In this document: piece by piece, positions 1-7,591 of the stretch
Layout of the letters: every line of letters starts with the position of its first letter
Numbering within the stretch: the stretch's first letter is position 1
NCBI GenBank assembly: GCA_002311835.1
Contig: DBZY01000094.1
Location: forward strand, 44,669-82,596
Length of the DNA: 37,928 bases
DNA from: Proteobacteria bacterium UBA1148
GTDB taxonomy: Bacteria; Pseudomonadota; Gammaproteobacteria; Steroidobacterales; Rariloculaceae
Reading direction: 5' to 3'
Notes under the pieces: generated by a model
Told to the model about the DNA's origin: nothing
The model's database searches: none
Seen by the model: the letters and a program-made list of their open reading frames with translations, nothing else
Position numbers and translations under genes: made by a program

Positions 1-96
1 GACTAGGTCGGTTACCTGGACACCACTTACCTCAGCTGGAACTGATCCGAGCAACTCGCCTAAGGTCATCGCAGTTGTGGCTAACACCGCCATCAT
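1..96 (-). CDS. murE: MurE N-terminus (partial): UDP-MurNAc-tripeptide synthetase
   Basis: Only the first 32 codons are inside the window; the gene runs off the left edge. It begins MMAVLATTAM and continues TLGELLGSVPAEVSGVQVTD, which fits the N-terminal substrate-binding domain of MurE. MurE adds meso-diaminopimelate to UDP-MurNAc-L-Ala-D-Glu in the cytoplasm. The start ATG at 94-96 overlaps the ftsI stop in an ATGA tetranucleotide, so translation is probably coupled. Either of two adjacent ATGs, or the Met at codon 10, could be the true start. The call rests mainly on position, because murE follows ftsI in the dcw cluster, and on the short matching N-terminus. The ligase domain cannot be seen. 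Confidence 0.82.
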   Translation of the reverse strand, partial: MMAVLATTAMTLGELLGSVPAEVSGVQVTDLV

Positions 97-1835
97 CGAC
101 CCACCTCTACTTTGGCAACCTCTGTGCGCTCAGGGATTGTGACAGGTGGTTTCGGCAAGGCGTCTGGGGGTACAGCAAGTAAACGCAGTGTCCCAGACAA
201 AATTCTCGCAAACACAGGCGCCGCAACCTCCCCACCATAGTACGCACTGCCGCGTGGCTCATCGATCACAACCACTACCACTACCCTCGGATTGGTGGCT
301 GGAGCAAAACCACCGAATACTGCTAGGTAGCGATCCTCCGAGTACCCCCCGATTCCAGATTTACGCGCCGTCCCGGTCTTACCCGCTACGCGGAAGTTAG
401 TGACAGCCGCCCGTCGGCCCGTGCCAACCGGTGATACCACAGTCTCCAGCATGCTATTCAGAGCCTGGGCTGTCTCACTTGAAATGGCACGCTCTCCACT
501 CGGGGTCTCCTCTAATGCCACTAGGGAGACCGGCCGACGCACGCCACCTGCAGCGATGACTGCATAAGCCTGAGCTAGTTGCAGTGGAGTCACTGATAGT
601 CCGTAGCCATAGGCTAAAGTTGCCTGACCCACCGGGCGCCAGTGTCTAGCATCGTTTAGTACCCCAGCGGACTCGCCCGGAAACCCACTATCGGTGAGCC
701 GACCAATACCGAACCTCGTCAGAGCCAGCCAAAGGTTATCCTGATCGAGATCTAGTGCGAGCTTGGCTACACCAACGTTACTGGATTGAGCCAGCACCGT
801 CCTGATATCAATCTCTCCCAGGTTATTGATGTCCTGGGTGATGATCTGCCCATTGATGCGCAGGTAGCCGGGAGAAGTATCAATTACTGAGTCTGGATCG
901 TAGCGACCACTCTCCAGCGCGGCGGCAACTACAAACGGCTTAAAACTCGAACCCGGCTCGAAAATATCCGTAACTGCACGGTTGCGATAACGTGACGCAT
1001 CGAACTGCGCACGATCGTTCGGGTTAAAGTGGGGCTGGTTCGCCATGGCTAGCACTTCTCCGGTTGCTACGTCAAGAATAACCACCGATCCAGACAGCGC
1101 ATTATTTTCTTCAATAGCCTGTTTGAGTTCGCGGTAAGCCAAATACTGGAGCCGCAAATCGAGGCTCGCCCGTAGTTCCCTTCCCGGTCTGGGAGGCTTA
1201 ACTAGTTCCACGTCTTCTATGACTCGACCAAGTCGGTCTTGTATCACGCGTTTTGCGCCAGTCTCGCCACGAAGCCAGTAGTCGAACTCAAATTCGAGCC
1301 CCTCTTGTCCCACGTCATCGATGTTCGTAAAACCAATAAGGTGCCCAGCGACTTCGCCGGCCGGGTAATAACGTCGGTACTCGCGCAGTGTGGCAACACC
1401 AGAAATCCCTAAACGTAAAACCTGGGATGCATGGTCCGGGCGCAGGTGTCGACGCAAATACACGAATTCGCGATCCAGGTTGCTAGTAATACGCCGAGCG
1501 AGCCAGTCTTCATCCAATTCCAAGAGCCGCGCTAGCTCATCGAGACGTTCCATATTTAGTTTAAGTTTCTGAGGATTAGCCCAGACGCTATCTACGGGCG
1601 TGCTCACTGCAAGAGGCTCACCATGTTGGTCAATGATGGAGCCGCGGTGCGCCGAGATTTGAACCGTTCGCACATGCCGCTCGTCACCCTGAGCCGAAAG
1701 GAAATCCTTTTTCAAAATCTGTAGATAGAGCACACGGCCCTCCAGGGCTATGCCGGTGCCTATAACCCCAACCAGTAGTAGAGCCGTCCGCCACCGCTTC
1801 CAACTTAAAGAAGAAGCTTTGCAGCGACCCTTCAC
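93..1835 (-). CDS. ftsI: Peptidoglycan D,D-transpeptidase FtsI (penicillin-binding protein 3)
   Basis: This is the septal transpeptidase that cross-links peptidoglycan at the division site with FtsW. It has 580 residues, the usual length. A short cytoplasmic tail and one membrane anchor (about 16-38) are followed by the non-catalytic pedestal domain (about 60-220, with the RGSIIDQHGEPLA stretch) and the transpeptidase domain. The three penicillin-binding motifs are present: SSFK with nucleophile Ser296, SSN at 351-353, and KTG at 486-488. The start is GTG at 1835, inside a GTGA overlap with the ftsL stop. The stop overlaps the murE start by 4 bp. It belongs to the mraZ-rsmH-ftsL-ftsI-murE operon and has no visible promoter of its own. 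Confidence 0.97.
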   Translation of the reverse strand: MKGRCKASSLSWKRWRTALLLVGVIGTGIALEGRVLYLQILKKDFLSAQGDERHVRTVQISAHRGSIIDQHGEPLAVSTPVDSVWANPQKLKLNMERLDELARLLELDEDWLARRITSNLDREFVYLRRHLRPDHASQVLRLGISGVATLREYRRYYPAGEVAGHLIGFTNIDDVGQEGLEFEFDYWLRGETGAKRVIQDRLGRVIEDVELVKPPRPGRELRASLDLRLQYLAYRELKQAIEENNALSGSVVILDVATGEVLAMANQPHFNPNDRAQFDASRYRNRAVTDIFEPGSSFKPFVVAAALESGRYDPDSVIDTSPGYLRINGQIITQDINNLGEIDIRTVLAQSSNVGVAKLALDLDQDNLWLALTRFGIGRLTDSGFPGESAGVLNDARHWRPVGQATLAYGYGLSVTPLQLAQAYAVIAAGGVRRPVSLVALEETPSGERAISSETAQALNSMLETVVSPVGTGRRAAVTNFRVAGKTGTARKSGIGGYSEDRYLAVFGGFAPATNPRVVVVVVIDEPRGSAYYGGEVAAPVFARILSGTLRLLAVPPDALPKPPVTIPERTEVAKVEVGR

Positions 1836-2119
1836 TGACTTGGCTCCACGACCACAATGATGTCATCGGCAATCGGGCTGCTCAGACTCAGTTGTTCTGA
1901 GGCTAGAAACTCGATTCGAGGGTGAGTACCCCAGGTGCTCTGCTCGATCTGAAGACGGCCCCAGTCGACCTGTAACCGATCTCTTTCACGGTTGAGAGCC
2001 TCGAGTTCAACGAATAATTGTCGGGACTGGTGCTTAGCTTTGACAACAAAGAGACCGGATGCCACCACCGCAATGGCAAGAGGCAATATCAAACCAAGTT
2101 GTACACGCTGAGTAATCAA
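1832..2119 (-). CDS. ftsL: Cell division protein FtsL
   Basis: FtsL is a small bitopic protein of the FtsQLB complex that activates FtsWI during septation. The 95-residue product has a short N-terminus, one membrane span at about 8-27 and a periplasmic heptad-like stretch (about 30-65, rich in Leu, Glu and Arg), the standard FtsL layout. Sequence conservation in this family is poor, so identity rests on topology and on the slot between rsmH and ftsI. The only sensible start is TTG at 2119, which forms a TTGA overlap with the rsmH stop. Its own stop forms GTGA with the ftsI start. A weak start that depends on coupling would keep FtsL levels low. Confidence 0.9.
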   Translation of the reverse strand: MITQRVQLGLILPLAIAVVASGLFVVKAKHQSRQLFVELEALNRERDRLQVDWGRLQIEQSTWGTHPRIEFLASEQLSLSSPIADDIIVVVEPSQ

Positions 2120-3051
2120 AAAGCAGTCCCAAGTTTCTCAGCAATTCTCAATCGAGCACTCCGCGACTTGGGGTTGGCATCGACCTCCCTCTGTGTTGGC
2201 CGGATCAGACCAGCGATCAACTTCAATGTTGGGCGCGCCTCCAGAGGAATTTCTGGTAATCCAGAATATGCTGGATCCCCTTTGACCTGTCGTGCCATGA
2301 AACGTTTGACGATACGGTCCTCTAGGGAATGGAAACTGATCACACACAATCTGCCTCCCACGGCAAGAAGGCTCAGGCACGCCTCTAGCCCGGATTCCAG
2401 GGATCTTAGTTCCTTGTTTACATGGATACGGATAGCTTGAAACGCCCGGGTAGCAGGATTGATCCGGCGAGGACGACTTCTGGAAGCGCTCGCAATAATC
2501 TCAGCCAACTGGCCCGTGGTAGTGATTGGAGCTTGTGCTCGTGCTCGCAAGATTGCTCTGGAGATTTGTCGAGCGCGGGGCTCCTCTCCAAAACGACGCA
2601 ATACATCTGCTAACTCTGCTTCGTTGACTTGCCGCAACCATTCCTCCGCAGTGATGCCTTCAGTTGGATTCATCCGCATATCGAGAGGCCCGTCCTCAAT
2701 GAAACTGAATCCCCGTTCAGGGGATTGAAGTTGGGGAGAGGAAACTCCGAGATCAAACAAAAGACCAGCGAGGAGCCGGCCTTCGAGCCACGGCGCGACA
2801 TGTTTGTGAACATGTTCAAATCCACCATGTTTGATTGAAAAACGTGGGTCCGTAGCAAGGTTACGCCTGGCGTGTTCCACCGCCTCTGGATCCTTATCCA
2901 GTGCGAGCAACTTGCCGTGTTTCCCGAGCCGAGCCAGAATCTCAATGCTGTGCCCCCCACGTCCATACGTTCCATCGACGTACCAACCGTCCTCATTTAC
3001 GGCTAAACCCTCCAGCGCCTCCGCCACCAGCACCGGCTGATGGTTGTACAT
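2116..3051 (-). CDS. rsmH: 16S rRNA (cytosine(1402)-N(4))-methyltransferase RsmH
   Basis: RsmH (MraW) N4-methylates C1402 of 16S rRNA in the ribosomal P site, using S-adenosylmethionine. From the ATG at 3051 the protein has 311 residues, matching the family. The N-terminus MYNHQPVLVAEALEGL is typical, followed by the SAM-binding motif DGTYGRGGHS (26-35) and LLFDLGVSSPQL. The C-terminal half carries the conserved ISFHSLEDRIVKRF. An in-frame TTG at 3060 is possible but adds only three residues. It lies 21 bp after mraZ and overlaps ftsL by 4 bp. It pairs functionally with rsmI in this window, which modifies the 2'-O of the same nucleotide. Confidence 0.96.
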   Translation of the reverse strand: MYNHQPVLVAEALEGLAVNEDGWYVDGTYGRGGHSIEILARLGKHGKLLALDKDPEAVEHARRNLATDPRFSIKHGGFEHVHKHVAPWLEGRLLAGLLFDLGVSSPQLQSPERGFSFIEDGPLDMRMNPTEGITAEEWLRQVNEAELADVLRRFGEEPRARQISRAILRARAQAPITTTGQLAEIIASASRSRPRRINPATRAFQAIRIHVNKELRSLESGLEACLSLLAVGGRLCVISFHSLEDRIVKRFMARQVKGDPAYSGLPEIPLEARPTLKLIAGLIRPTQREVDANPKSRSARLRIAEKLGTAF

Positions 3052-3072
3052 ACCGATCAACCGCCGAGCGTT

Positions 3073-3528
3073 CTATAGAGACAGTGATTCGAGTTCTGCG
3101 GGCAACCCCGCGTCGTCAGCATCGTCATCTGACAACCACTCGTCCCGCCGCGTGTTCCACCTCTCTTCATCCCACAGCTCGAACTTATTTCCCTGACCAA
3201 TCAGCATTGTTTGTTTATCCAGGCTTGCGAAATCTCGAAGTTCCCTAGGCAGGAGGACACGCCCGTGGCCGTCCATCTCGAGCTCGGTGGCATAACCCAC
3301 CATGAGTCGCTGAAGCCGGCGCACTTGTTTATTAAGCGTTGGCAACCTAACCAACTTACGCTCAATCTCCTCCCAATCAGGCAGTGGGTATATGAGCAGG
3401 CAGTAGTCTCGGTCCACGGTCGCAACCAAGTGTCCGTCGGCACGGCTTGTAAGACGTTCCCGATAACGGCTCGGAATCGCCAATCGCCCCTTTGAATCCA
3501 GGGTAACTTTGGAAGCGCCTCGAAACAT
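3073..3528 (-). CDS. mraZ: Transcriptional regulator MraZ
   Basis: MraZ is an AbrB-fold DNA-binding protein that forms rings and represses its own dcw operon. From the ATG at 3528 the product is 151 residues, the usual length, and opens with MFRGASKVTLDSKGRLAIP. It contains the two SpoVT/AbrB-like repeats, each with a DxKGR or DGHGR core (around 11-15 and 90-94). A longer frame beginning at GTG 3549 would add MGENGFL, but that start lies inside the operator repeats, so I prefer 3528. It is the first gene of the cluster. Upstream lie a near-consensus promoter and three MraZ boxes, which indicates autoregulation. Confidence 0.95.
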   Translation of the reverse strand: MFRGASKVTLDSKGRLAIPSRYRERLTSRADGHLVATVDRDYCLLIYPLPDWEEIERKLVRLPTLNKQVRRLQRLMVGYATELEMDGHGRVLLPRELRDFASLDKQTMLIGQGNKFELWDEERWNTRRDEWLSDDDADDAGLPAELESLSL

Positions 3529-3533
3529 GAGAA

Positions 3534-3558
3534 ACCCATTTTCCCCCACTTTTTACCA
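3534..3558 (-). promoter_or_regulatory. MraZ operator: three TGGNN boxes at exact 10-bp spacing
   Basis: Read on the minus strand, TGGTA (3554-3558), TGGGG (3544-3548) and TGGGT (3534-3538) recur at exactly 10-bp intervals, separated by AAAAG and GAAAA. Direct TGGGN repeats on one face of the helix are the known MraZ binding site in other bacteria. The block starts right after the predicted transcription start and ends 5 bp before the mraZ ATG, so bound MraZ should block initiation or early elongation. A weaker fourth copy, TGCTT, sits at 3564-3568. No protein-binding data are available. Confidence 0.85.
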
Positions 3559-3567
3559 CTTTCAAGC

Positions 3568-3597
3568 ACTATAGGTAGGGCGACAGGGCGGTGTCAA
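3568..3597 (-). promoter_or_regulatory. Sigma-70 promoter of the mraZ-ftsI division operon
   Basis: The minus strand reads TTGACA (3592-3597), an 18-bp spacer, then TATAGT (3568-3573). The -35 is a perfect consensus match and the -10 matches five of six bases. An A/T-rich block at about 3598-3620 just upstream could act as an UP element. Transcription would begin near 3561 and give a leader of about 33 nt that contains the MraZ boxes. It is the only clear promoter I found for the division genes in the window. Confidence 0.85.
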
Positions 3598-3747
3598 CAG
3601 ATAATCTAAAATTTTTTTGTTTGCCAGTAGGTTAGGGGCGGTACTGAGCGTTAAAGACCGACTCGAGAGAACCAATAATCAACAAGTTACAAATGCTGTC
3701 TCGATACAACTTTAGAAAATAGGCGGAACTAACATGGAGAGGATAAA

Positions 3748-4088
3748 GGAGTCGGCCTATAAGCCGGGTTCTGTCGAGAACAGCCATTCATCTTGGACAC
3801 GCGTCGCCGCGCACCTCTAGCGACCTACCCGGAAGCTCGTGTGGGCGCACTCAGCGCTCCCCTATTCGGTCTTGCTCCGGGTGGGGTTTGCCCTGCCACA
3901 GGTGTCACCACCTGTGCGGTGCGCTCTTACCGCACCATTTCACCCTTACCGGCTCTTATGAACTGGCGGTATATTTTCTGTGGCACTTTCCGTAGGCTCG
4001 CGCCCCCCAGGCGTTACCTGGCACCCTGCCCAATAGAGCCCGGACTTTCCTCTAGGATTTCTCCCAGCGACTGCTCGGCCGACTCCGT
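3748..4088 (-). ncRNA. rnpB: RNase P RNA (class A, M1 RNA)
   Basis: This is the catalytic RNA of RNase P, which matures tRNA 5' ends. On the minus strand the 5' end GGAGTCGGCC (4077-4086) is fully complementary to the 3' end GGCCGACTCC (3748-3757) and forms a 10-bp P1 helix. Conserved core segments follow in the right order: GAGGAAAGTCCGGGCTC near the 5' end, GCAGGGTGCCAGGTAACGCC, a central GGTAAGGGTGAAA block, and the 3' part with ACAGAACCCGGCTTATAGGC. The length is about 340 nt, as expected. Ends are set from the P1 helix and could shift a few bases. No T-rich terminator is obvious beyond 3748. Confidence 0.95.
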
Positions 4089-4105
4089 CTCCTAGGGTAA
4101 CAGAG

Positions 4106-4942
4106 CTACCCTCCACGGGTGAGAGAATAGACTCGGTTTCTAGAAGCGCCGGTGATACTTACCGTAAGGGCTAGCGCTTTTTTAGCAGGAATCTCCTTGG
4201 CTAGGAGCTCATAGACTCGAGTAACTTCACTATCCTCCGCAGGATGTGTTATTTCATTGCCGGCAACCATTACTACGAACTCTCCTTTCATTAAAATATC
4301 GCCACTCATTCGTTTGCCAAGTTCAGCAAGCGTACCCTCATACACGCTCTCGTGTACCTTGGTGAGTTCCCGGGCAATGACTGCCAAACGATCAGGGCCA
4401 AGGTGTTCCTGCAGCGCTTCAAGAGTGTCTGGTAACCGATGAACGGACTCGTAGAAAACCAGGGTTCGTGATTCCCGGGATAGTAGGGCTAAGCGCGACC
4501 GCCTGGGCCCCGGACGGCGCGGGAGAAACCCCTCAAAAACGAAACGTTCCGTAGATAATCCTGATACCGATAAGGCCGCCGTCAGAGCGCTGGGGCCGGG
4601 AATTGACACTACGGGGATAGCTGCTTCACGGGCAGCTCGAACCACAACCAGACCAGGATCACTGATCAGAGGCGCCCCAGCATCGCTCACCAAAGCAATC
4701 GACTCGCTACTAAGCAATTTGGCTATCAAAACAGGAGTCTGCTGTGCCTCGTTGTGCCCATGATAGGCAATTAATCGTTTCTTGACCCCAATGCTAGATA
4801 GCAATCCCCGAGTACGGCGGGTATCCTCGGCAGCAATCAAACCCACGGCGTTTAGGACTTGACGGGCGCGCGGGCTGAGATCGTCTAGATTACCGATAGG
4901 GGTGCCCACGACGTAAAGTGTTCCAGTGGTATCTTTACTCAT
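4106..4942 (-). CDS. rsmI: 16S rRNA (cytidine(1402)-2'-O)-methyltransferase RsmI
   Basis: RsmI 2'-O-methylates C1402 of 16S rRNA, complementing RsmH. From the ATG at 4942 it has 278 residues and starts MSKDTTGTLYVVGTPIGNL. The tetrapyrrole-methylase fold is marked by VVGTPIGNL (11-19), AAEDTRRT and VSDAGAPLISDPG (85-97), and by the later IPGPSAL and GFLPRR motifs. A frame extended to TTG 4978 would overlap the divergent lpoA leader and has no family support. It is transcribed away from lpoA, a widely conserved divergent pair. The stop codon lies only about 20 nt before the mature 5' end of rnpB, so the two may share transcripts. Confidence 0.95.
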   Translation of the reverse strand: MSKDTTGTLYVVGTPIGNLDDLSPRARQVLNAVGLIAAEDTRRTRGLLSSIGVKKRLIAYHGHNEAQQTPVLIAKLLSSESIALVSDAGAPLISDPGLVVVRAAREAAIPVVSIPGPSALTAALSVSGLSTERFVFEGFLPRRPGPRRSRLALLSRESRTLVFYESVHRLPDTLEALQEHLGPDRLAVIARELTKVHESVYEGTLAELGKRMSGDILMKGEFVVMVAGNEITHPAEDSEVTRVYELLAKEIPAKKALALTVSITGASRNRVYSLTRGG

Positions 4943-4990
4943 AAGTTTATGCTGCCTGTGGAAAAGACAGATGTGCAAGCATTACTAATC

Positions 4991-6301
4991 ATGGATCACA
5001 TCAAAACAATCGCCACTCTGCTTTGTCTACTACTCCTCGCTGCATGTGAAGTGTCCGGACCGATACTACCCACAGACGCCCGTACACCTGAGGGTGGGGC
5101 AGAACAACTTGTCGTCGCTGAAGAACTCGGGACCGAATCACAATTATTACGAAATTATCCGGCCCAGATTGCGGTCTTATTGCCCTTTAGCAGCTTACAG
5201 CAACCTGAAGCAGCCACTATTCGCGACGGGTTTATCGCATCACATCTGACCAGTTCTGCTACAACGCCCGATGGAACAGCCCCCACACTGAAATTTTACG
5301 ATACAACGTTGATCGGACCTCAGGAATCCTATCTACGCGCACAAATCGACGGAGCTGATTTCATCGTTGGTCCACTTCTTAAATATGAGCTGGAGGAAAT
5401 CATAGGAAACGCGGGGCTCATTCCAACACTCGCGCTAAACTCCTTTGACAGTGGCCAGTCCGCCCCGCCTAATTTCTATCAATTCGCGCTGGCGCCCGAA
5501 GATGAGACCCGGGAGATCGCTCGACGCGCTGTGGCAAACGGAACCCTCAATGCTGTCGCTTTAGTTCAGAACAGTGACTGGGGTCTGCGCCTACTCGGCA
5601 GCTTTCGAACCGAGTTCGAAACTCTTGGCGGACAGCTTCTGCAGTTCAGAAGTTATGACTCTGACAGCCAGGATTTTTCCCTTGCCATCACCACTCTGCT
5701 GAATATACAGAGTAGCAACCAACGGCGTCAGCGTTTGGCAGCTAACCTGGGTGTATCACTAGAATTCGAACCAAGACGTCGCCAGGATATCGACGTTATT
5801 TTCGTCGCAACCGATGCGGGCACAGGCAGGCTTTTGGTGCCGCAACTACGATTCCATTACGCCGGAGATATCCCCACCTATGCAACATCTGCTGTCTATG
5901 AAAGCTACGCGAGTGATTCAGACTTAAACGGTGTGCTCTTTCCAGATACCCCGTGGGTACTGTCAGGGGACGACACCTCGTCTCAGCTCAAAGCTTCGCT
6001 TGAAACGTACTGGCCACAGAGGACAGCACCACCCTGGGCGCGATTATATGGTCTGGGTTTTGACGCTTATCGTTTAATCCCGCTGCTACACAACCGGCTG
6101 GAGAAGTTTTCATCGATAACCGCGCTGTCCGGTGAGCTAAGTCTCGGGAATGACGGTAGAATCCGAAGACAGCTACCTTTTGCTCAGTTCCGCAATGGGA
6201 GGCCCCTGGTCATTGACGCCGAAGCCCCCAGGGATAGATCGATCGAGGTAGTGTCAGATCTGGAAACCGAGAAATCTACCGAGCTTGCAATGCTGAGATA
6301 G
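4991..6301 (+). CDS. lpoA: Penicillin-binding protein activator LpoA, short form (lipoprotein)
   Basis: LpoA is an outer-membrane lipoprotein that stimulates the class A synthase PBP1a from the periplasm. The 436-residue protein starts at ATG 4991 and opens with a lipoprotein signal: hydrophobic LLCLLLLAAC with the lipid-accepting Cys19. The frame extends back to 4949, but that start would bury the signal. The rest resembles the periplasmic-binding-protein-like C-terminal domain of LpoA (IAVLLPFSS, then GPLLKYELEEI and a late LYGLGFDAYRL). The family member in E. coli is much longer; the N-terminal TPR domain appears to be absent. Position beside rsmI supports the call. PBP1a itself is not in the window. 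Confidence 0.88.
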   Translation: MDHIKTIATLLCLLLLAACEVSGPILPTDARTPEGGAEQLVVAEELGTESQLLRNYPAQIAVLLPFSSLQQPEAATIRDGFIASHLTSSATTPDGTAPTLKFYDTTLIGPQESYLRAQIDGADFIVGPLLKYELEEIIGNAGLIPTLALNSFDSGQSAPPNFYQFALAPEDETREIARRAVANGTLNAVALVQNSDWGLRLLGSFRTEFETLGGQLLQFRSYDSDSQDFSLAITTLLNIQSSNQRRQRLAANLGVSLEFEPRRRQDIDVIFVATDAGTGRLLVPQLRFHYAGDIPTYATSAVYESYASDSDLNGVLFPDTPWVLSGDDTSSQLKASLETYWPQRTAPPWARLYGLGFDAYRLIPLLHNRLEKFSSITALSGELSLGNDGRIRRQLPFAQFRNGRPLVIDAEAPRDRSIEVVSDLETEKSTELAMLR

Positions 6302-6496
6302 CCCTTCACTCAGCCACAGACCCAGTCATCTAGGGAAATAGATCGGCTCAGTAGCTGCAATGTAATGGACTTCGAATGTTAAAACCCCGTTATCGTTGTC
6401 ACGTGAAAAATCTGGATCAGAAGTGCCCACGAACCAGTATCTCTTGAAGTATCATGAGTTTACAGGCAGAGTTAAGAGAATCCCTGGAGCACCCCG

Positions 6497-7081
6497 ATGA
6501 ACATGGATGATTGTGTCCTTGAGCATTTCCGCGAGAGCATTGCTCTCAAACAAGCCTCCGAGGTGCTTGTTCCGGTAATCGTGGAGGCGGGTCAGGCGCT
6601 TACAGAGTGTTTACTTAATGACGGCAAGGTTTTGAGCTGCGGCAACGGTGGATCGGCATCGGATGCACAGCATTTTTCTGGCGAAATGCTTGGTCGTTTC
6701 GAAATGGAACGGCCCGGTCTGCCAGCCATCGCACTCACCACGGATAGCTCAGCTCTCACGGCCATAGCAAACGACTACCAATATGCGGATGTCTTTGCTA
6801 AACAGGTGCGCGCACTGGGCCAGACGGGTGATGTGCTGTTAGCCATCTCCACCTCTGGCAACTCTGAAAATATATTGAGAGCGGTAACAACCGCGCACGA
6901 ACGCAGCCTCAGAGTAATTGCACTTACGGGTCACGATGGCGGCATCCTTGCACAGACCCTCAACGCACAAGACATAGAGATTCGAGTGCCTGCACAGCGC
7001 ACCTGTCGCATTCAAGAAGTGCATATTCTTGTCATACATTCTTTATGTGCCCTCGTTGATGTGGAACTGCTCAGCGGGTAA
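6497..7081 (+). CDS. diaA: SIS-domain protein, DiaA/GmhA family
   Basis: The 194-residue protein is a single SIS (sugar isomerase) domain. SCGNGGSASDAQHFSGEM at about 47-64 is the phosphosugar-binding loop, followed by LTAIANDY and LLAISTSGNSENI. The stretch FAKQVRALGQTGDVLLAIST is close to E. coli DiaA, the DnaA-binding initiation factor. The intact GNGGSASDA and DSSALTA segments are also seen in GmhA, sedoheptulose-7-phosphate isomerase. Position after lpoA favours DiaA; the two functions cannot be separated by eye. GGAG at 6485-6488 lies 8 nt before the ATG. The yraN and dolP genes that often flank it are missing. Confidence 0.78.
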   Translation: MNMDDCVLEHFRESIALKQASEVLVPVIVEAGQALTECLLNDGKVLSCGNGGSASDAQHFSGEMLGRFEMERPGLPAIALTTDSSALTAIANDYQYADVFAKQVRALGQTGDVLLAISTSGNSENILRAVTTAHERSLRVIALTGHDGGILAQTLNAQDIEIRVPAQRTCRIQEVHILVIHSLCALVDVELLSG

Positions 7082-7197
7082 AAAGAAGTTTATTTTTTGG
7101 GAAGAGAACGGCAAAGCGAGAACCAAGCGACCCACACGTTCGCTTAGTAAGCTGTCCTCACGAAGAGCAGCTGCGCCATCAAGCTACCGGGCTGGTA

Positions 7198-7587
7198 TCA
7201 CTTGACAACCTTCAGGGATGGACGCCCCGACACGTTTCCGTCGACAGGTGTCTCGGTAGGTGAGGGAGTCTCGTCGTCTGTGAAAATCATTCCCTGCCCG
7301 GTCTCCTTGGCATAAATTCCGATGACAGCCAGCATAGGCATCTTGAGGTGATGATTGATGTCCTCGAATCGAGCCTCAAATTGCACGGTATGCTTATCGA
7401 AGATGAGGTTGCGAGTCGCTGCGAAACTAACGTTGAGGACAATTTTGCCGTCGGTGATGTAATTCTTAGGAACGGCTATACCATCTACACCCGCGTCGAC
7501 AACAATATATGGTGTCAACCCATTGTCCGTCATCCAGTCATGCATCGCACGAATAAAATAGGGTCGCTTAGATGTGGTCTCCGGCAT
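7198..7587 (-). CDS. sspB: ClpXP protease specificity-enhancing factor SspB
   Basis: SspB tethers ssrA-tagged peptides and RseA fragments to ClpX for degradation. The 129-residue product has the N-terminal substrate-binding domain (about 5-110, with RPYFIRAMHDWM, TPYIVVDA and GIYAKETGQGM). A polar linker and the ClpX-binding tail GRPSLKVVK at the very C-terminus follow. That tail matches the conserved XB motif. It starts 4 bp after the sspA stop and is surely cotranscribed with it. Its role in RseA turnover links it to DegS, encoded close by at 8493. Confidence 0.95.
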   Translation of the reverse strand: MPETTSKRPYFIRAMHDWMTDNGLTPYIVVDAGVDGIAVPKNYITDGKIVLNVSFAATRNLIFDKHTVQFEARFEDINHHLKMPMLAVIGIYAKETGQGMIFTDDETPSPTETPVDGNVSGRPSLKVVK

Positions 7588-7591
7588 CGGT

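Noticed and set aside
3793..4095. 100-codon open frame on the plus strand
   Set aside because: It is antisense to the RNase P RNA and has no protein-like features.
7125..7145. AAGCGA/TCGCTT inverted repeat as a two-way terminator between diaA and sspB
   Set aside because: The loop is 9 bases, the stem short, and there is no T-run on either strand.
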